A DNA stretch of 64,000 nucleotides from Pseudorhodobacter sp. MZDSW-24AT (GCF_002794355.1 NZ_PGOI01000002.1:62001-126000); one strand, 5' to 3'; shown: positions 1-9,835, numbered from the stretch's first letter. The notes: a model not told the origin generated them from the letters alone. Made by a program: numbers and translations.

Positions 1-1
1 C

Positions 2-754
2 CGACGCCTGCCCGAGCTGCCGCTGGTCTATCTGGGGGACAATGCGCATGCGCCCTATGGGGTGCGCACGCATGAGGATATCTTCAACCTGACCTGCGCG
101 GCAGTGGAGCGCTTGTGGGAAGAAGGGTGCGATTTGGTGATCTTGGCCTGCAACACGGCCTCGGCCGCCGCGCTGAAGCGCATGCAGGAAACTTGGGTGC
201 CCAAGGACAAGCGGGTGCTGGGGGTCTTTGTGCCGATGATCGAGGCGCTGACCGAGCGGCAATGGGGCGACAACTCGCCGCCGCGCGAAGTGGCGGTCAA
301 GCATGTGGCACTCTTTGCCACACCGGCCACCGTGGCCAGCCGGGCATTTCAGCGCGAGCTTGCGTTTCGGGCGATCGGCGTGGATGTCGAGGCGCAGCCT
401 TGTGGCGGCGTGGTGGATGCGATCGAGCAAGGTGATGAGATCCTGGCCGAAGCCTTGGTGCGCAGCCATGTCGAGGCGCTCAAGCGCCGTATGCCGCATC
501 CACAGGCGGCCATCTTGGGCTGCACGCATTATCCTTTGATGGAGGCCACCTTTCAGGAAGCGCTGGGGGCCGAGGTGAAAGTGTATTCACAGGCCAATCT
601 GGTGGCGGAGTCCTTGGCGGATTATCTGACGCGTCGGCCCGAGATGCTGGGCAGTGGCACGCAATCGAAATTTCTGACGACCGGCGATCCCAAAGCGGTG
701 TCGTCCAAGTCCACCCAGTTCTTGCGGCGGCGCATCACCTTTGAGGCCGCCTGA
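2..754 (+). CDS. murI: Glutamate racemase, 5' end cut by window
   Basis: Interconverts L- and D-glutamate, supplying D-Glu for peptidoglycan in the cytoplasm. The frame is open from the first bases of the window, so the true start lies upstream; about 250 residues are visible. Both catalytic cysteine motifs of the Asp/Glu racemase family are present: LACNTASA in the N-terminal half and LGCTHYPL in the C-terminal half. The early segment [11 protein letters not shown] matches the usual N-terminal region, so only a short piece is missing. The next gene, ccmE, follows after about 100 bases. Confidence 0.93.
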   Translation, partial: RRLPELPLVYLGDNAHAPYGVRTHEDIFNLTCAAVERLWEEGCDLVILACNTASAAALKRMQETWVPKDKRVLGVFVPMIEALTERQWGDNSPPREVAVKHVALFATPATVASRAFQRELAFRAIGVDVEAQPCGGVVDAIEQGDEILAEALVRSHVEALKRRMPHPQAAILGCTHYPLMEATFQEALGAEVKVYSQANLVAESLADYLTRRPEMLGSGTQSKFLTTGDPKAVSSKSTQFLRRRITFEAA

Positions 755-858
755 ACAGTAGGCTGGCCGCGTTCACGTCTGCGGGTTGCGGCATCACATC
801 CCTCGACAAGGGCGCGTTTTCATCCCACATCTGGGCCAAAGATGGCGGAGGATTGCGC

Positions 859-1353
859 ATGGCGGGGATGAAGGGGCTGAAAAAGCAGCGGCGGGTGCAG
901 ATCATTGTGCTTGCCTTTGTGGCTTTGGCGGTGTCGACCGCTCTGATCGGCTATGCGATGAAGGACGGGATCAACTTTTTCCGGAGCCCCACGCAGGTGG
1001 TCGAGGACCCGCCGCGCGAAGGTGAGGTGTTCCGCATTGGCGGATTGGTCGAGGAAGGCAGCATCGTGCGCGGGCAAAGCGAGACGGTGAGCTTTCGGGT
1101 GACGGACACCAATGAAACCATTCCGGTGCGCTATACCGGAATTCTGCCGGACCTGTTCTCGGAAGGGCAGGGCATGGTGGGCACCGGGTCCATGGATGGG
1201 GAGATCTTCGTGGCCACGGAAATTCTTGCCAAGCATGACGAGACCTATATGCCCGCCGAGGTGATCGATGCGCTGAAGGCACAGGGCGTGTATCAGGACG
1301 GTGAGGCGGCAGCGGAAGACGCGGCCCCGGCGGTGGGCACGGGGGGCTATTGA
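859..1353 (+). CDS. ccmE: Cytochrome c maturation haem chaperone CcmE
   Basis: Periplasmic haem chaperone that binds haem covalently and passes it to the cytochrome c ligation complex. The protein has 164 residues with a positively charged N-terminus (KGLKKQRR) and one membrane anchor at about residues 13-31, then the OB-fold domain. The haem-binding histidine lies in the KHDETY motif (His126, with Tyr130). A TTG six bases upstream is also open, but GGAG at 847-850 is well spaced for the ATG at 859. No other ccm genes are adjacent here. Confidence 0.93.
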   Translation: MAGMKGLKKQRRVQIIVLAFVALAVSTALIGYAMKDGINFFRSPTQVVEDPPREGEVFRIGGLVEEGSIVRGQSETVSFRVTDTNETIPVRYTGILPDLFSEGQGMVGTGSMDGEIFVATEILAKHDETYMPAEVIDALKAQGVYQDGEAAAEDAAPAVGTGGY

Positions 1354-1442
1354 GCCACAGAGCGCGCGCGGGGTTTCAGACCCGTTAACGCATTCGCGCG
1401 AAGTTTGTCCTTGGGGGAGATGGCTTACCTCGGGGACAAGCG

Positions 1443-2054
1443 ATGAAGAGCGTAAGGGAATTGGCCGAAGACATTGTCGCCCGGGAGGGCGGCTTTGCGA
1501 ATGACCGTGACGATCCGGGCGGCGCCACCCAGCATGGCGTGACCATTGGAACGCTGCGCCGGTTGGGGCTTGATATAAACCGGGACGGTCGCATCACCGT
1601 GGCGGATGTGCGAAGCCTTACCGCCGCGCAGGCGGTGGATATTTATCTTGAGCATTACCACAAGGGGCCCGGCATCGCGGCGCTGCCCGAAGCGGTGCAG
1701 GCCTCGGTGTTCGATATGTATGTGAACGCGGGGGTGCAGGCGGTGACGATCTTGCAGCGCCTGATCACCGATATGGGCTTTCCTTGCGTGGTCGATGGCC
1801 GGATCGGGCCGCAGACGATCCGGGCGGCGCAGTTGGCCTATGAAGCGGCACCGAGGCATCTCGCGGATGCTTACGGGATTGCTCGGCGGAATTACTACTA
1901 TGCCCTTGCCGATGCGCGGCCGCAAAGCCGCAAGTTTGCCCGCCGCCGCGATGGGGGCAAAGGCGGCTGGATCACGCGCGCGGAAGCATTCATCGCGCCG
2001 CGCTTTCACCTGACAGTGGCGCAACACAAGGAAAGGGTGGCAAAATGGGCCTGA
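1443..2054 (+). CDS. Holin-associated N-acetylmuramidase (GH108-type endolysin)
   Basis: Peptidoglycan-cleaving muramidase of 203 residues. The N-terminal catalytic motif REGGF (Glu15 the likely acid), followed by NDRDDPGGATQHGVT, is typical of the GH108/TtsA-like family. A C-terminal part with VDGRIGPQTIRAA resembles the peptidoglycan-binding segment of these enzymes. No signal peptide is seen, which fits export through a holin. The stop overlaps the start of the next gene, a holin, so the two form a lysis-type cassette. In Rhodobacter capsulatus a similar endolysin/holin pair away from the structural cluster serves gene transfer agent release; that role here is inference. Confidence 0.85.
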   Translation: MKSVRELAEDIVAREGGFANDRDDPGGATQHGVTIGTLRRLGLDINRDGRITVADVRSLTAAQAVDIYLEHYHKGPGIAALPEAVQASVFDMYVNAGVQAVTILQRLITDMGFPCVVDGRIGPQTIRAAQLAYEAAPRHLADAYGIARRNYYYALADARPQSRKFARRRDGGKGGWITRAEAFIAPRFHLTVAQHKERVAKWA

Positions 2055-2542
2055 TGTCGTCTTTGGGATTGGTGCGTGGCGCGATCCCCGCTTTGGGCGG
2101 GGTCAGTCGCGAGATCGCGCGGACGATTGCGCCCGATCTGGCGCGCGGTTTGGCGGATGCGATCAAGACCCTTCCGCCGCCGCCGCCGGGCGCCTTGCCC
2201 CCCGCGCGCCCCGGTTCGGGCTATGATCGGTTGATCGACGCTGTGAACCGTTTGCCGAGGCCCTTGATGGCCTTTGGCACGCAGGCACTGATGCTTTATG
2301 CGTTGTTGGACCCGGCGGGTTTTGCACTGCGCATGGAGGGGTTGGACGCGATGCCAGAGGCCATGTGGTGGCTGTTGGGGGCGGTGATCACCGCCTATTT
2401 CGGCGCGCGTGAGGCGCATCACCTGCGCAGCCGACGCGGCCCGCCGAGCGCGACGGCAGAGCCCGCCGCAGCGGAATCGCCTGCCGAAGCGTGGTCGCGT
2501 GCGGGCAATCCGGCACTGGAGGAGTGGCGCAACCACGGCTGA
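2045..2542 (+). CDS. Holin family protein
   Basis: Putative holin of 165 residues that would form membrane lesions to let the muramidase reach the cell wall. It starts inside the last codons of the muramidase gene, which suggests translational coupling. Hydrophobic segments lie at about residues 75-92 ([12 protein letters not shown]) and 108-121 ([13 protein letters not shown]), after a proline-rich stretch ([10 protein letters not shown]) and before a charged, Ala/Glu-rich tail. The assignment rests on this topology and on the pairing with the upstream gene; sequence motifs in holins are weak. Confidence 0.75.
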   Translation: MGLMSSLGLVRGAIPALGGVSREIARTIAPDLARGLADAIKTLPPPPPGALPPARPGSGYDRLIDAVNRLPRPLMAFGTQALMLYALLDPAGFALRMEGLDAMPEAMWWLLGAVITAYFGAREAHHLRSRRGPPSATAEPAAAESPAEAWSRAGNPALEEWRNHG

Positions 2543-2600
2543 ACTTGACCTGACTTGCGCCCTCTGGCATGGCCTTGGGCGCAAGACAGGATTTGATCAG

Positions 2601-4343
2601 ATGAACCTCTTCGCCGATATTCGCGCCTCTGTGCTGGATGCCTTGACCCAAATGCAGGCCGAGGGCGCGCTGCCCGCAGGGCTAGATTTTGCCAATGTGG
2701 CAGTGGAGCCGCCGCGCGATGCGGCGCATGGCGATATGGCGACCAATGCCGCGATGGTGCTCGCCAAGCCCGCCGGGATGCCGCCACGGGCGATTGCCGA
2801 TGCGCTGGCGGCAAAGCTTTTGGCCGATGCGCGCATCACCGCCGCCGATGTGGCGGGGCCGGGGTTTCTGAATCTGCGGCTGGCGCCGCAGGTGTGGCAG
2901 GGCATCGTGCAGGCGGCCTTGCAGCGGGGCACCGATTTTGGCCGGGCCGATGTGGGCAAGGGCCAGAAGGTGAATGTGGAATTCGTCTCGGCCAATCCCA
3001 CGGGGCCCATGCATGTGGGCCATGTGCGCGGCGCGGTGGTGGGCGACGCGCTGGCCAACCTCTTGGCCTTCGCGGGCTGGGACGTGACGCGTGAATACTA
3101 TATCAACGACGGTGGCGCGCAGGTCGATGTTCTGGCCCGCAGCGCCTATGAGCGCTACCGCGAGGCGCATGGGTTGGAGCCCGAGATCCGCGAGGGCCTG
3201 TATCCGGGTGATTATCTGGTCCCGGTGGGTGAGGCGCTGAAAGAGAAATACGGCGACACGCTGCTGGACAAGGGAGAGAATGTCTGGCTTGCGGATGTCC
3301 GCGTTTTTGCCACGCAAATGATGATGGAGCGGATCCGCGAGGATCTGGCGGCCCTTGGCGTGGAAATGGATCTTTATTCCAGTGAAAAGGCGCTTTACGG
3401 CACCGGCAAGATCGAGGCCGCGATCCAGACGCTGAAGGGCATGGACCTGATCTACGAAGGCGTGCTGGAGCCGCCCAAGGGCAAGGAGCCCGAAGATTGG
3501 GAGCCGCGGGTGCAAACCTTGTTCCGCAGCACCGCGCATGGCGATGACGTGGACCGCCCGGTGCAGAAATCGGATGGCAGCTGGACCTATTTTGCACCCG
3601 ATATCGCCTATCACTATGACAAGGTGCAGCGCGGATATGACCAGCTGATCGATATTTTCGGCGCCGATCACGGCGGTTATGTCAAGCGGATGAAGGCCGC
3701 AGTCTCGGCGTTGTCGGGCGGGCGGGTGCCCTTGGACATCAAGCTGATCCAGCTGGTGAAGCTGTGGAAGAACGGCGAGCCCTTCAAGATGAGCAAGCGC
3801 GCGGGCACGTTTGTCACCTTGCGCGATGTGGTGGAAATGGCGGGGGCCGATGTCACCCGGTTCATCATGCTGACGCGCAAGAACGACGTGGCGCTGGACT
3901 TTGACTTCGACAAGGTGCTGGAGCAGTCGAAGGACAATCCGGTGTTCTATGTGCAGTATGCCAATGCCCGGGTGAACAGCATCCTGCGCAAGGCACGTGA
4001 GGCCGGGCTGGACGTTGAAGACGCCACGCTTGCGGCGGCGGATTTGGCGAAGCTGAGCCATGCCGCCGAGATTGCGGTGGCGAAGAAGATTGCAGAATGG
4101 CCGCGTCTGGTCGAGATCGCCGCGCGCGGGAATGAACCGCATCGGGTGGCGTTCTACCTCTATGAGCTGGCATCCGACCTGCACGGGCTGTGGAATCGGG
4201 GCAATGATGATGTGTCCTTGCGGTTCTTGCAGGATGATGCCGCGACATCGCAGGCGAAAATCGCGCTGGCGCGGGCCGTGGGCGTTGTCATTTGCTCAGG
4301 TCTTGGTATCTTGGGCGTCACACCGGTTGAGGAAATGCGCTGA
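2601..4343 (+). CDS. argS: Arginyl-tRNA synthetase
   Basis: Class I aminoacyl-tRNA synthetase charging tRNA-Arg in the cytoplasm. The 580-residue length is normal. The HIGH-type motif is in [14 protein letters not shown], and the KMSKS loop appears as [10 protein letters not shown]. The C-terminal DALR anticodon-binding domain ends the protein. The frame is open upstream to 2409 inside the holin gene, but the ATG at 2601 begins the conserved N-terminal segment [11 protein letters not shown]. It starts a plus-strand run continuing through scpB. Confidence 0.96.
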   Translation: MNLFADIRASVLDALTQMQAEGALPAGLDFANVAVEPPRDAAHGDMATNAAMVLAKPAGMPPRAIADALAAKLLADARITAADVAGPGFLNLRLAPQVWQGIVQAALQRGTDFGRADVGKGQKVNVEFVSANPTGPMHVGHVRGAVVGDALANLLAFAGWDVTREYYINDGGAQVDVLARSAYERYREAHGLEPEIREGLYPGDYLVPVGEALKEKYGDTLLDKGENVWLADVRVFATQMMMERIREDLAALGVEMDLYSSEKALYGTGKIEAAIQTLKGMDLIYEGVLEPPKGKEPEDWEPRVQTLFRSTAHGDDVDRPVQKSDGSWTYFAPDIAYHYDKVQRGYDQLIDIFGADHGGYVKRMKAAVSALSGGRVPLDIKLIQLVKLWKNGEPFKMSKRAGTFVTLRDVVEMAGADVTRFIMLTRKNDVALDFDFDKVLEQSKDNPVFYVQYANARVNSILRKAREAGLDVEDATLAAADLAKLSHAAEIAVAKKIAEWPRLVEIAARGNEPHRVAFYLYELASDLHGLWNRGNDDVSLRFLQDDAATSQAKIALARAVGVVICSGLGILGVTPVEEMR

Positions 4344-4409
4344 TCAGCGGCGCCCCGCCGGGGATGCAGGCAATAAGGGCGGGGCAAACCCGCCTGATCG
4401 AGGCAGAGC

Positions 4410-5396
4410 ATGGCGGATATCGACTATGATGACTACGGGGCACCGCCCCGTATCACGGGCGGGCAGGCACAGCGGCTGATCCACTTGGCGGGAGCTGCCT
4501 GCTCTTTGGCGTTGATCCTTGGTGTGGGATACTGGGGCTACAAGCTTGCCGTGCGAGATGTAACCGGCATACCGGTGATCCGCGCCGCGGAAGGCCCGAT
4601 GCGGGTGGCCCCGTCCAATCCGGGCGGGGATATCGCGGACCATCAGGGCATGGCGGTGAACGTGGTCGCGGCGGTGGGCGGCGCTGCGCCTTTGCCTGAA
4701 GAGATCATTCTTGCGCCGGCCCCGTTTGTTTTAAGTCCCGAAGATGAGGCAGGGCTTCAGCCACTGGAACCGGAGGCGGCGGCGGTGGCAAGCGCCCCGA
4801 CCGGGCTGGCAGACCCGGTCGAAACAGGTGCGGCGCCGCTTGCGGATGTGGCGCTGGCGCCTGATGTGGCCTTGGCTGGCGCGGGCCCGGCGGAGGCAGC
4901 GGCCCAAACAACCGGCGATGCGGTGGCTCTTGCCTTGGCCGAGGCACTGGGCACGGCCGAGCCACTGGCCCCCTTGGCCGAGGAGGATCTTGCTGGCGCG
5001 GAGGCGAGCGGGGAGAACGACGCTGTCGCGTCCGTGCGTCCGCGGCCGCGGCCGACGCTGGCGCAGGCGCCACGGGTGTCGGATGTCCAGCCTGTGAGCG
5101 CGGCGGTTTCGGCAGGCCCCGAGATGGACGTGGCCAGTCTGGCCGTGGGCACGCGGTTGGTGCAGTTGGGTGCCTTTGACAGCGAGGCCATCGCGCGGGG
5201 CGAATGGGTTAAACTGCGGGAGCGCTTTGGAGATTTGATGACCGGGAAATCCTTGGTGGTGCAATCGGCGCAGTCGGGCGGCCGCACGTTCTATCGCCTG
5301 CGCGCGCATGGTTTTGCGGGCGAGGACGACTCTCGGCGGTTCTGTGCGGCGCTTTTGGCCGAAAATGCAGCCTGCATTCCGGTTGCGCACCGATGA
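4410..5396 (+). CDS. SPOR domain-containing membrane protein
   Basis: Predicted division-site or cell-wall associated protein of 328 residues. A short cytoplasmic N-terminus precedes one membrane segment (about residues 25-47, LAGAACSLALILGVGYWGYKL). Then comes a long low-complexity linker rich in Ala, Pro, Glu and Gly in the periplasm. The last 80 residues (VQLGAFDSEAIARGEWVKL ... RLRAHGF ... CAALL) match the SPOR fold, which binds denuded glycan strands. It lies between argS and nagZ, the usual place in Rhodobacteraceae. Its last bases overlap the nagZ start. Confidence 0.88.
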   Translation: MADIDYDDYGAPPRITGGQAQRLIHLAGAACSLALILGVGYWGYKLAVRDVTGIPVIRAAEGPMRVAPSNPGGDIADHQGMAVNVVAAVGGAAPLPEEIILAPAPFVLSPEDEAGLQPLEPEAAAVASAPTGLADPVETGAAPLADVALAPDVALAGAGPAEAAAQTTGDAVALALAEALGTAEPLAPLAEEDLAGAEASGENDAVASVRPRPRPTLAQAPRVSDVQPVSAAVSAGPEMDVASLAVGTRLVQLGAFDSEAIARGEWVKLRERFGDLMTGKSLVVQSAQSGGRTFYRLRAHGFAGEDDSRRFCAALLAENAACIPVAHR

Positions 5397-6397
5397 CCGG
5401 GACATTGGCGGCAATCTTTGGCTGCGCCGGTCCGGTGCTGACTGCGGATGAAGCGGCGTTTTTCCGCGATGCAGATCCGTTTGGTTTCATCCTGTTCGCG
5501 CGCAACGTGGAAGATCCGGCGCAACTGCGGCGTCTGACCACCGATCTGCGGGCGGCGGTGGGGCGCGATGCGCCGGTGCTGATCGATCAGGAGGGTGGGC
5601 GCGTGCAGCGGATGCGCGCCCCGCATTGGCGCGAGTGGGCGCCGCCGCTGGACACAGTGCTGCAAGCGCGCGACCCCGCGCGGGCCATGTGGGTGCGATC
5701 GCGACTGATTGCGCATGAATTGCGCGGGGTGGGCATCGATGCCAATTGCGCTCCTTGCGCGGATATTGCCGGTGATCACACCCATCCGTTTCTGAAGAAC
5801 CGTTGCTACGGGACCGAGGCTGCTGTGGTGTCGGATATGTCTGAGGCTGTGGCGCAGGGGCTTTTGGCGGGCGGTGTTGTGCCGGTTATGAAGCATTTGC
5901 CCGGACATGGACGGGCGACAGCGGACACGCATCACGAATTGCCAGTCGTCACGGCTTCGCGAGAGGTGCTGGCTGTGACCGATTTCGCGCCTTTCCGCGC
6001 GCTGAACCAGCTGCCGATGGCGATGACGGCGCATATCATCTTTGCCGCCTATGATGACAAGCCCGCCACCCAAAGCCCCGAGATGATCCGCGTGATCCGT
6101 GAGGAGATCGGGTTTCAGGGCTTGCTGATGACCGATGATCTGAACATGCAGGCCTTGCGCGGCACCTTGGCCGAGCGTGCGGCGGCTTCGGTCGCAGCAG
6201 GCTGCGATATGGCCTTGCATTGCAAGGGCGACATGGCCGAGATGCTGGCCGTGGCCGGGGCTTGTGGTGTGCAAAGCGAGGCGACACGGGCGCGTGCCGA
6301 GCGCGCGCTGGCCCAGCGTCATGCGCCCGCCCCCGTTGACATTCAGGCCTTGGAAGCAGAGTTTCGTGGGCTGATGTCCGGGGAGCTGTATGCCTGA
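5393..6397 (+). CDS. nagZ: Beta-N-acetylglucosaminidase NagZ
   Basis: Cytoplasmic glycoside hydrolase family 3 enzyme that removes GlcNAc from anhydromuropeptides during wall recycling. The 334 residues carry the family landmarks: LIDQEGGRVQR, the signature KHLPGHGRATADTHHELP that holds the catalytic acid/base histidine, and LLMTDDLNMQA with the nucleophilic aspartate. ATG overlaps the SPOR gene stop (ATGA) and its own stop overlaps scpA, so the genes are probably cotranscribed. Confidence 0.94.
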   Translation: MTGTLAAIFGCAGPVLTADEAAFFRDADPFGFILFARNVEDPAQLRRLTTDLRAAVGRDAPVLIDQEGGRVQRMRAPHWREWAPPLDTVLQARDPARAMWVRSRLIAHELRGVGIDANCAPCADIAGDHTHPFLKNRCYGTEAAVVSDMSEAVAQGLLAGGVVPVMKHLPGHGRATADTHHELPVVTASREVLAVTDFAPFRALNQLPMAMTAHIIFAAYDDKPATQSPEMIRVIREEIGFQGLLMTDDLNMQALRGTLAERAAASVAAGCDMALHCKGDMAEMLAVAGACGVQSEATRARAERALAQRHAPAPVDIQALEAEFRGLMSGELYA

Positions 6398-7184
6398 ACC
6401 CATTGCCGAGGATTGGGGCGAAGATCGCCTCGCCCCTGCGGACCGGATGGCCGCAGAGGCCTTGATCGTGGATGTCGACGGGTTTGAAGGCCCGCTCGAC
6501 CTGTTGCTCACGCTGAGCCGGACGCAGAAGGTTGATTTGCGAAAGATCTCGGTGCTGCAATTGGCCGAGCAATATCTTGGCTTTGTGCAAAAGGCGCAAT
6601 CGCTGCGGATTGAGCTGGCCGCCGACTATCTGGTGATGGCGGCTTGGCTGGCGTTTCTGAAGTCGCGGTTGCTGTTGCCGCCGGAGCCGGGCGAAGATGG
6701 CCCGAGCGCCGAGGATCTGGCGGCGCATCTGGCCTATCAGCTGGAACGGCTGCAGGCGATGCGTGAGGCGGCGGCGCGCTTGATGGCGCGCGATCAGTTG
6801 GGGCGTGATTTCTTTGCGCGTGGCCTGCCAGAAACCATCAGCCACCACCGCTCGGTGACGTATGAAGCGTCTTTGCTGGATCTGATGCGGGCCTATGCGC
6901 GCATCCGCACCAAGGATGAGTTCCGCCCCTTCGTGATGGATCGTGACCATGTGTTCACAATGGAGCAAGCGCTGGAGCGGATGCGCGGGCTGATCGGCTA
7001 TGTGGGCGACTGGTCAGATCTGACCAGTTTTCTGCCCGAGGGTTGGGAGGCCACACCGATGCGGCGGCGGTCTTCGACGGCGGCGCATTTTGCTGCGATT
7101 CTGGAAATGGCCAAGCGCGGTCAAGTGGAAGTGCGGCAAGGTGAGATGTTTGCGCCCATTCAGATCCGCCGGGGTTCGGCATGA
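6390..7184 (+). CDS. scpA: Segregation and condensation protein A
   Basis: Kleisin subunit of the SMC-ScpAB condensin complex, acting on the nucleoid. The protein has 264 residues. The segment VDGFEGPLDLLLTLSRTQKVDLRKISVLQLAEQYL is the diagnostic N-terminal kleisin region, and LAADYLVMAAWLAFLKSRLLLP follows as usual. The C-terminal winged-helix part contains FAAILEMAKRGQVEVRQGEMFAPI. It overlaps nagZ upstream and scpB downstream by four bases or more, a typical translationally coupled run. Confidence 0.95.
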   Translation: MPEPIAEDWGEDRLAPADRMAAEALIVDVDGFEGPLDLLLTLSRTQKVDLRKISVLQLAEQYLGFVQKAQSLRIELAADYLVMAAWLAFLKSRLLLPPEPGEDGPSAEDLAAHLAYQLERLQAMREAAARLMARDQLGRDFFARGLPETISHHRSVTYEASLLDLMRAYARIRTKDEFRPFVMDRDHVFTMEQALERMRGLIGYVGDWSDLTSFLPEGWEATPMRRRSSTAAHFAAILEMAKRGQVEVRQGEMFAPIQIRRGSA

Positions 7185-7822
7185 CCGATCCGATCGAGAA
7201 GAGCCTGTTCGAGGCGCCGCCGATGGGCGAGCAAGAGCGGATGGTGGAGGCGATCCTTTTCGCCAGCACTGAGGCTGTGACAGTGGCCGAGCTGACGGCG
7301 CGGATGCCGCACGGCAGCGATCCGGCCGAAGCGCTGGCACATTTGCGCAAGCGCTATGAAGGGCGCGGCGTGCATCTGGTGCGGGTGGGCGATGCTTGGG
7401 CGATGCGCACGGCGGCCGATCTGGGCCATCTGATGCGTAAGGAAACGGTGGAAAGCCGCAAGCTTTCGCGCGCGGCCATCGAGACCTTGGCGATCGTGGC
7501 CTATCACCAACCGGTGACGCGGGCCGAGATCGAGGAAATCCGGGGCGTCGCGGTGTCGCGCGGGACGGTGGATCAGTTGATGGAGTTGGACTGGATCCGG
7601 CTGGGGCGGCGGCGCATGACGCCGGGTCGCCCGGTTACCTTTGTGGTGACAGAGCATTTTCTGGACCACTTCGGGCTGGAATCGGCGCGGGATCTGCCGG
7701 GAATCAAGGAATTGCGGGCGGCGGGTCTGCTCGACAACCGGCCCTTGCCGGGGTCGATGCAAAAGCCCGACGAGGACGAGGAAGAGGCCACTTCCGGCCA
7801 GAGCGAGTTGTTCGAGGATTGA
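7181..7822 (+). CDS. scpB: Segregation and condensation protein B
   Basis: Winged-helix partner of ScpA in the SMC condensin complex. The 213 residues include VEAILFASTEAVTVAELTARMP at the N-terminus and LSRAAIETLAIVAYHQPVTRAEIEEIRGV, the most conserved stretch of the family. The tail is acidic (PDEDEEEATSGQSELFED). The start codon overlaps the end of scpA in an ATGA arrangement. The next small gene begins two bases after the stop. Confidence 0.95.
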   Translation: MTDPIEKSLFEAPPMGEQERMVEAILFASTEAVTVAELTARMPHGSDPAEALAHLRKRYEGRGVHLVRVGDAWAMRTAADLGHLMRKETVESRKLSRAAIETLAIVAYHQPVTRAEIEEIRGVAVSRGTVDQLMELDWIRLGRRRMTPGRPVTFVVTEHFLDHFGLESARDLPGIKELRAAGLLDNRPLPGSMQKPDEDEEEATSGQSELFED

Positions 7823-7823
7823 G

Positions 7824-8036
7824 ATGAACCTGAAGAAGATCGTCACCATGGTGTCGCGCGTTTTGCTTTTGAAAGGCGTGCACTGGGGGATCAAGAAAGG
7901 CACGCAGGCGGTGGCCAAGCGGGGCAAGACGGCGACGCCGGCGGCCCCTGTTGCAGGGGGGCATGGGTCCCCGGCACGCGATGCGGCCAAGCGCGCCCGC
8001 AAGGCGGCGGCCGTCACCCGTCGCATCGGGCGCTGA
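7824..8036 (+). CDS. Small basic protein, conserved hypothetical
   Basis: A 70-residue, strongly basic protein of unknown function starting two bases after scpB, so probably cotranscribed. It has a short hydrophobic N-terminal stretch (IVTMVSRVLLL) followed by Lys/Arg-rich segments, ending RDAAKRARKAAAVTRRIGR. I recall similar small basic proteins in Rhodobacteraceae but know no function. The hydrophobic stretch is too short and too charged at its edges to call a membrane anchor with confidence. Confidence 0.6.
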   Translation: MNLKKIVTMVSRVLLLKGVHWGIKKGTQAVAKRGKTATPAAPVAGGHGSPARDAAKRARKAAAVTRRIGR

Positions 8037-8213
8037 GCGTCACCTGTCTGTCACTTTGTTGTGCGATCCATGCCCTGCGGAGACGCGGGGTAAGCCCACA
8101 TGGGTTAGGGGGCTTGCCAGACGCGTTCCGCCAGATATAGTCCGGTGTATCAGGGCAGGGTTCCCTGCGCTGTGGCCAGATGGGCAACCGAGATGGGTGG
8201 GGTCACTCGACGG

Positions 8214-8798
8214 ATGGACGGCGATTTCAGAACTCAATTTGTGCGCGACCCGGCGTCGCTGAAACATTACCCGGCGCTGGTGCTGAATGCGGATTATCGC
8301 CCGCTCAGCTACTACCCGCTGAGCCTTTGGCCGTGGCAAGAGGCGATCAAGGCTGCTTTTCTGGACCGGGTGCAGATCGTGGCTGAGTATGATCATGTGG
8401 TGCGAAGCCAGAGGGCCGAGTTCCGGATACCTTCGGTCGTTGTGCTGAAAGATTATGTGAAACCTCAAAAGCGCGTGGCCTTCACGCGCTTTAATCTTTT
8501 CTTGAGGGATGAATTCTGCTGCCAGTATTGTGGGGCCAAGGGCGATTTGACCTTTGACCATGTCATTCCGCGCGCAAAGGGCGGTGTGACGAGCTGGCAA
8601 AACGTGGTGGCCGCCTGCAGCCCGTGCAATTTGCGCAAAGGGTCGAAGACACTGCGGCAATCCGGGCTTCAGCTGAACCGAGCGCCCCGCGCCCCTACAG
8701 CCGAAGAAATGCAGGCACATGGGCGGCGCTTCCCGCCGAATTATCTGCACGACAGCTGGATGGATTACCTTTACTGGGATGCAGAGCTGGACGCCTGA
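8214..8798 (+). CDS. HNH endonuclease
   Basis: Metal-dependent HNH nuclease of 194 residues, chromosomally encoded and unlinked to phage genes. Zinc-ribbon cysteines and the HNH core are clear: CCQYCGAKGDLTFDHVIPRAKGG, then NVVAACSPCNLRKGSKT. The N-terminal domain (LVLNADYRPLSYYPLSLWPWQEAIKAAF) is typical of a widespread subfamily sometimes called McrA-like, whose cellular role is uncertain. The ATG at 8193 is an equally possible start; the frame runs open to 8145. No strong Shine-Dalgarno sequence settles the choice. Confidence 0.85.
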   Translation: MDGDFRTQFVRDPASLKHYPALVLNADYRPLSYYPLSLWPWQEAIKAAFLDRVQIVAEYDHVVRSQRAEFRIPSVVVLKDYVKPQKRVAFTRFNLFLRDEFCCQYCGAKGDLTFDHVIPRAKGGVTSWQNVVAACSPCNLRKGSKTLRQSGLQLNRAPRAPTAEEMQAHGRRFPPNYLHDSWMDYLYWDAELDA

Positions 8799-8896
8799 GA
8801 CACCGTTTCAATTATAGGAATGCATTTCTGCGCGCCTTGCGTTAGACGCGGGCCTGATTGGGCTTTGATGGGCCCTGATGCAGGAAAGGCAGCGTG

Positions 8897-9835
8897 ATGA
8901 CGGTTTCTTGGCTGGTAACCCATTCGGGCGGCTTTCATGCAGATGAGCTCTTGTCCTCCGTGGTGCTGACCCGCCTGTTTCCCGAGGCGCAGATCGTGCG
9001 GAGCCGGGATGCTGGGTGGATCACGCCCGGCCCCGACCGGATCGTGTATGATGTGGGCCGGGCCTATGATGCCGCCGCCGGGATTTTTGATCACCATCAA
9101 CGCGACGCCCCTTTGCGCGACGATGGTCAACCGTTCAGCTCTTTTGGGCTGATCTGGCGGCATTTCGGGCAAGACTATCTGCGCGCACTTGGCGTGCCCG
9201 AGGCGGATGTGGCCTCGATCCACCGGGCGTTTGACGCTGGGTTCGTTTTGCCGGTGGACATGATGGACAATGGCGCATTGAACCCGGCGGTGGCAGGACC
9301 GCTGCTGGCTGATCTGACGCTGCCCGTGCTGCTGGAAACCTTGAAACCGGTCTTTGACGATCCTGACCCCGAGGCCGAGACGAAGGGTTTTCACGCGGCG
9401 CTTGCCATCGCGCGGGCCTTTGTCGAGGCGTCGATCCGGCGCAAGGCGGCGAAGGCGCGGGCGGAAGAGGTGGTCATGCGGGCGATTGCAGCCGCGGGGG
9501 CGGGAAGGGTGCTGGAACTGCCGCAAGGAATGCCGTTCCGCGCTGCGATTGAAAAGGCAGGGGCGGATCATCTGCTGTTCGTAATCCATCCGCGCGAGAC
9601 GGATTGGGCGCTGACCGGGATTCGGGTGGCCGATGATGGCTTTGCGCAGCGGGCCGATTTGCCCGCGCATTGGGCAGGGCTGACGGACGCGGCGCTGGAA
9701 GCGGCGAGCGGCGTGCCGGGTGCCCGGTTCTGCCACAACGGGCGCTTTATCGCAGTCGCAGCGACACGTGACGCCGCACTTGCCATGGCGCAATTGGCGG
9801 TGGACGAGGCTGAGAAGGCGGCATCGGCCGCATAA
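8897..9835 (+). CDS. MYG1-family (UPF0160) predicted DHH-type hydrolase
   Basis: Protein of 312 residues in the MYG1/UPF0160 family, related to DHH phosphoesterases and, in eukaryotes, an exonuclease. Motifs seen: VTHSGGFHADELLSSVVL (metal-binding His/Asp), DVGRAYD, IFDHHQRD, SSFGLIWRHFG, and VDMMDNG. The C-terminal part holds the NGRFIAVAATRDAALAMA segment. GTG at 8894 directly precedes the ATG. It stands alone, about 100 bases after the HNH gene and 213 bases before zwf. Its bacterial role is not established. Confidence 0.85.
   Translation: MTVSWLVTHSGGFHADELLSSVVLTRLFPEAQIVRSRDAGWITPGPDRIVYDVGRAYDAAAGIFDHHQRDAPLRDDGQPFSSFGLIWRHFGQDYLRALGVPEADVASIHRAFDAGFVLPVDMMDNGALNPAVAGPLLADLTLPVLLETLKPVFDDPDPEAETKGFHAALAIARAFVEASIRRKAAKARAEEVVMRAIAAAGAGRVLELPQGMPFRAAIEKAGADHLLFVIHPRETDWALTGIRVADDGFAQRADLPAHWAGLTDAALEAASGVPGARFCHNGRFIAVAATRDAALAMAQLAVDEAEKAASAA

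Noticed and set aside
2682-4184. 500-residue open frame on the minus strand
   Set aside because: Antisense to argS; its His/Gln/Arg-rich composition is the usual shadow of high-GC codon use and it has no recognisable motifs.
8091-8136. Imperfect inverted repeat before the HNH gene
   Set aside because: GGTAAGCCC and GGGCTTGCC pair with one mismatch over a long loop; too weak to call regulatory.
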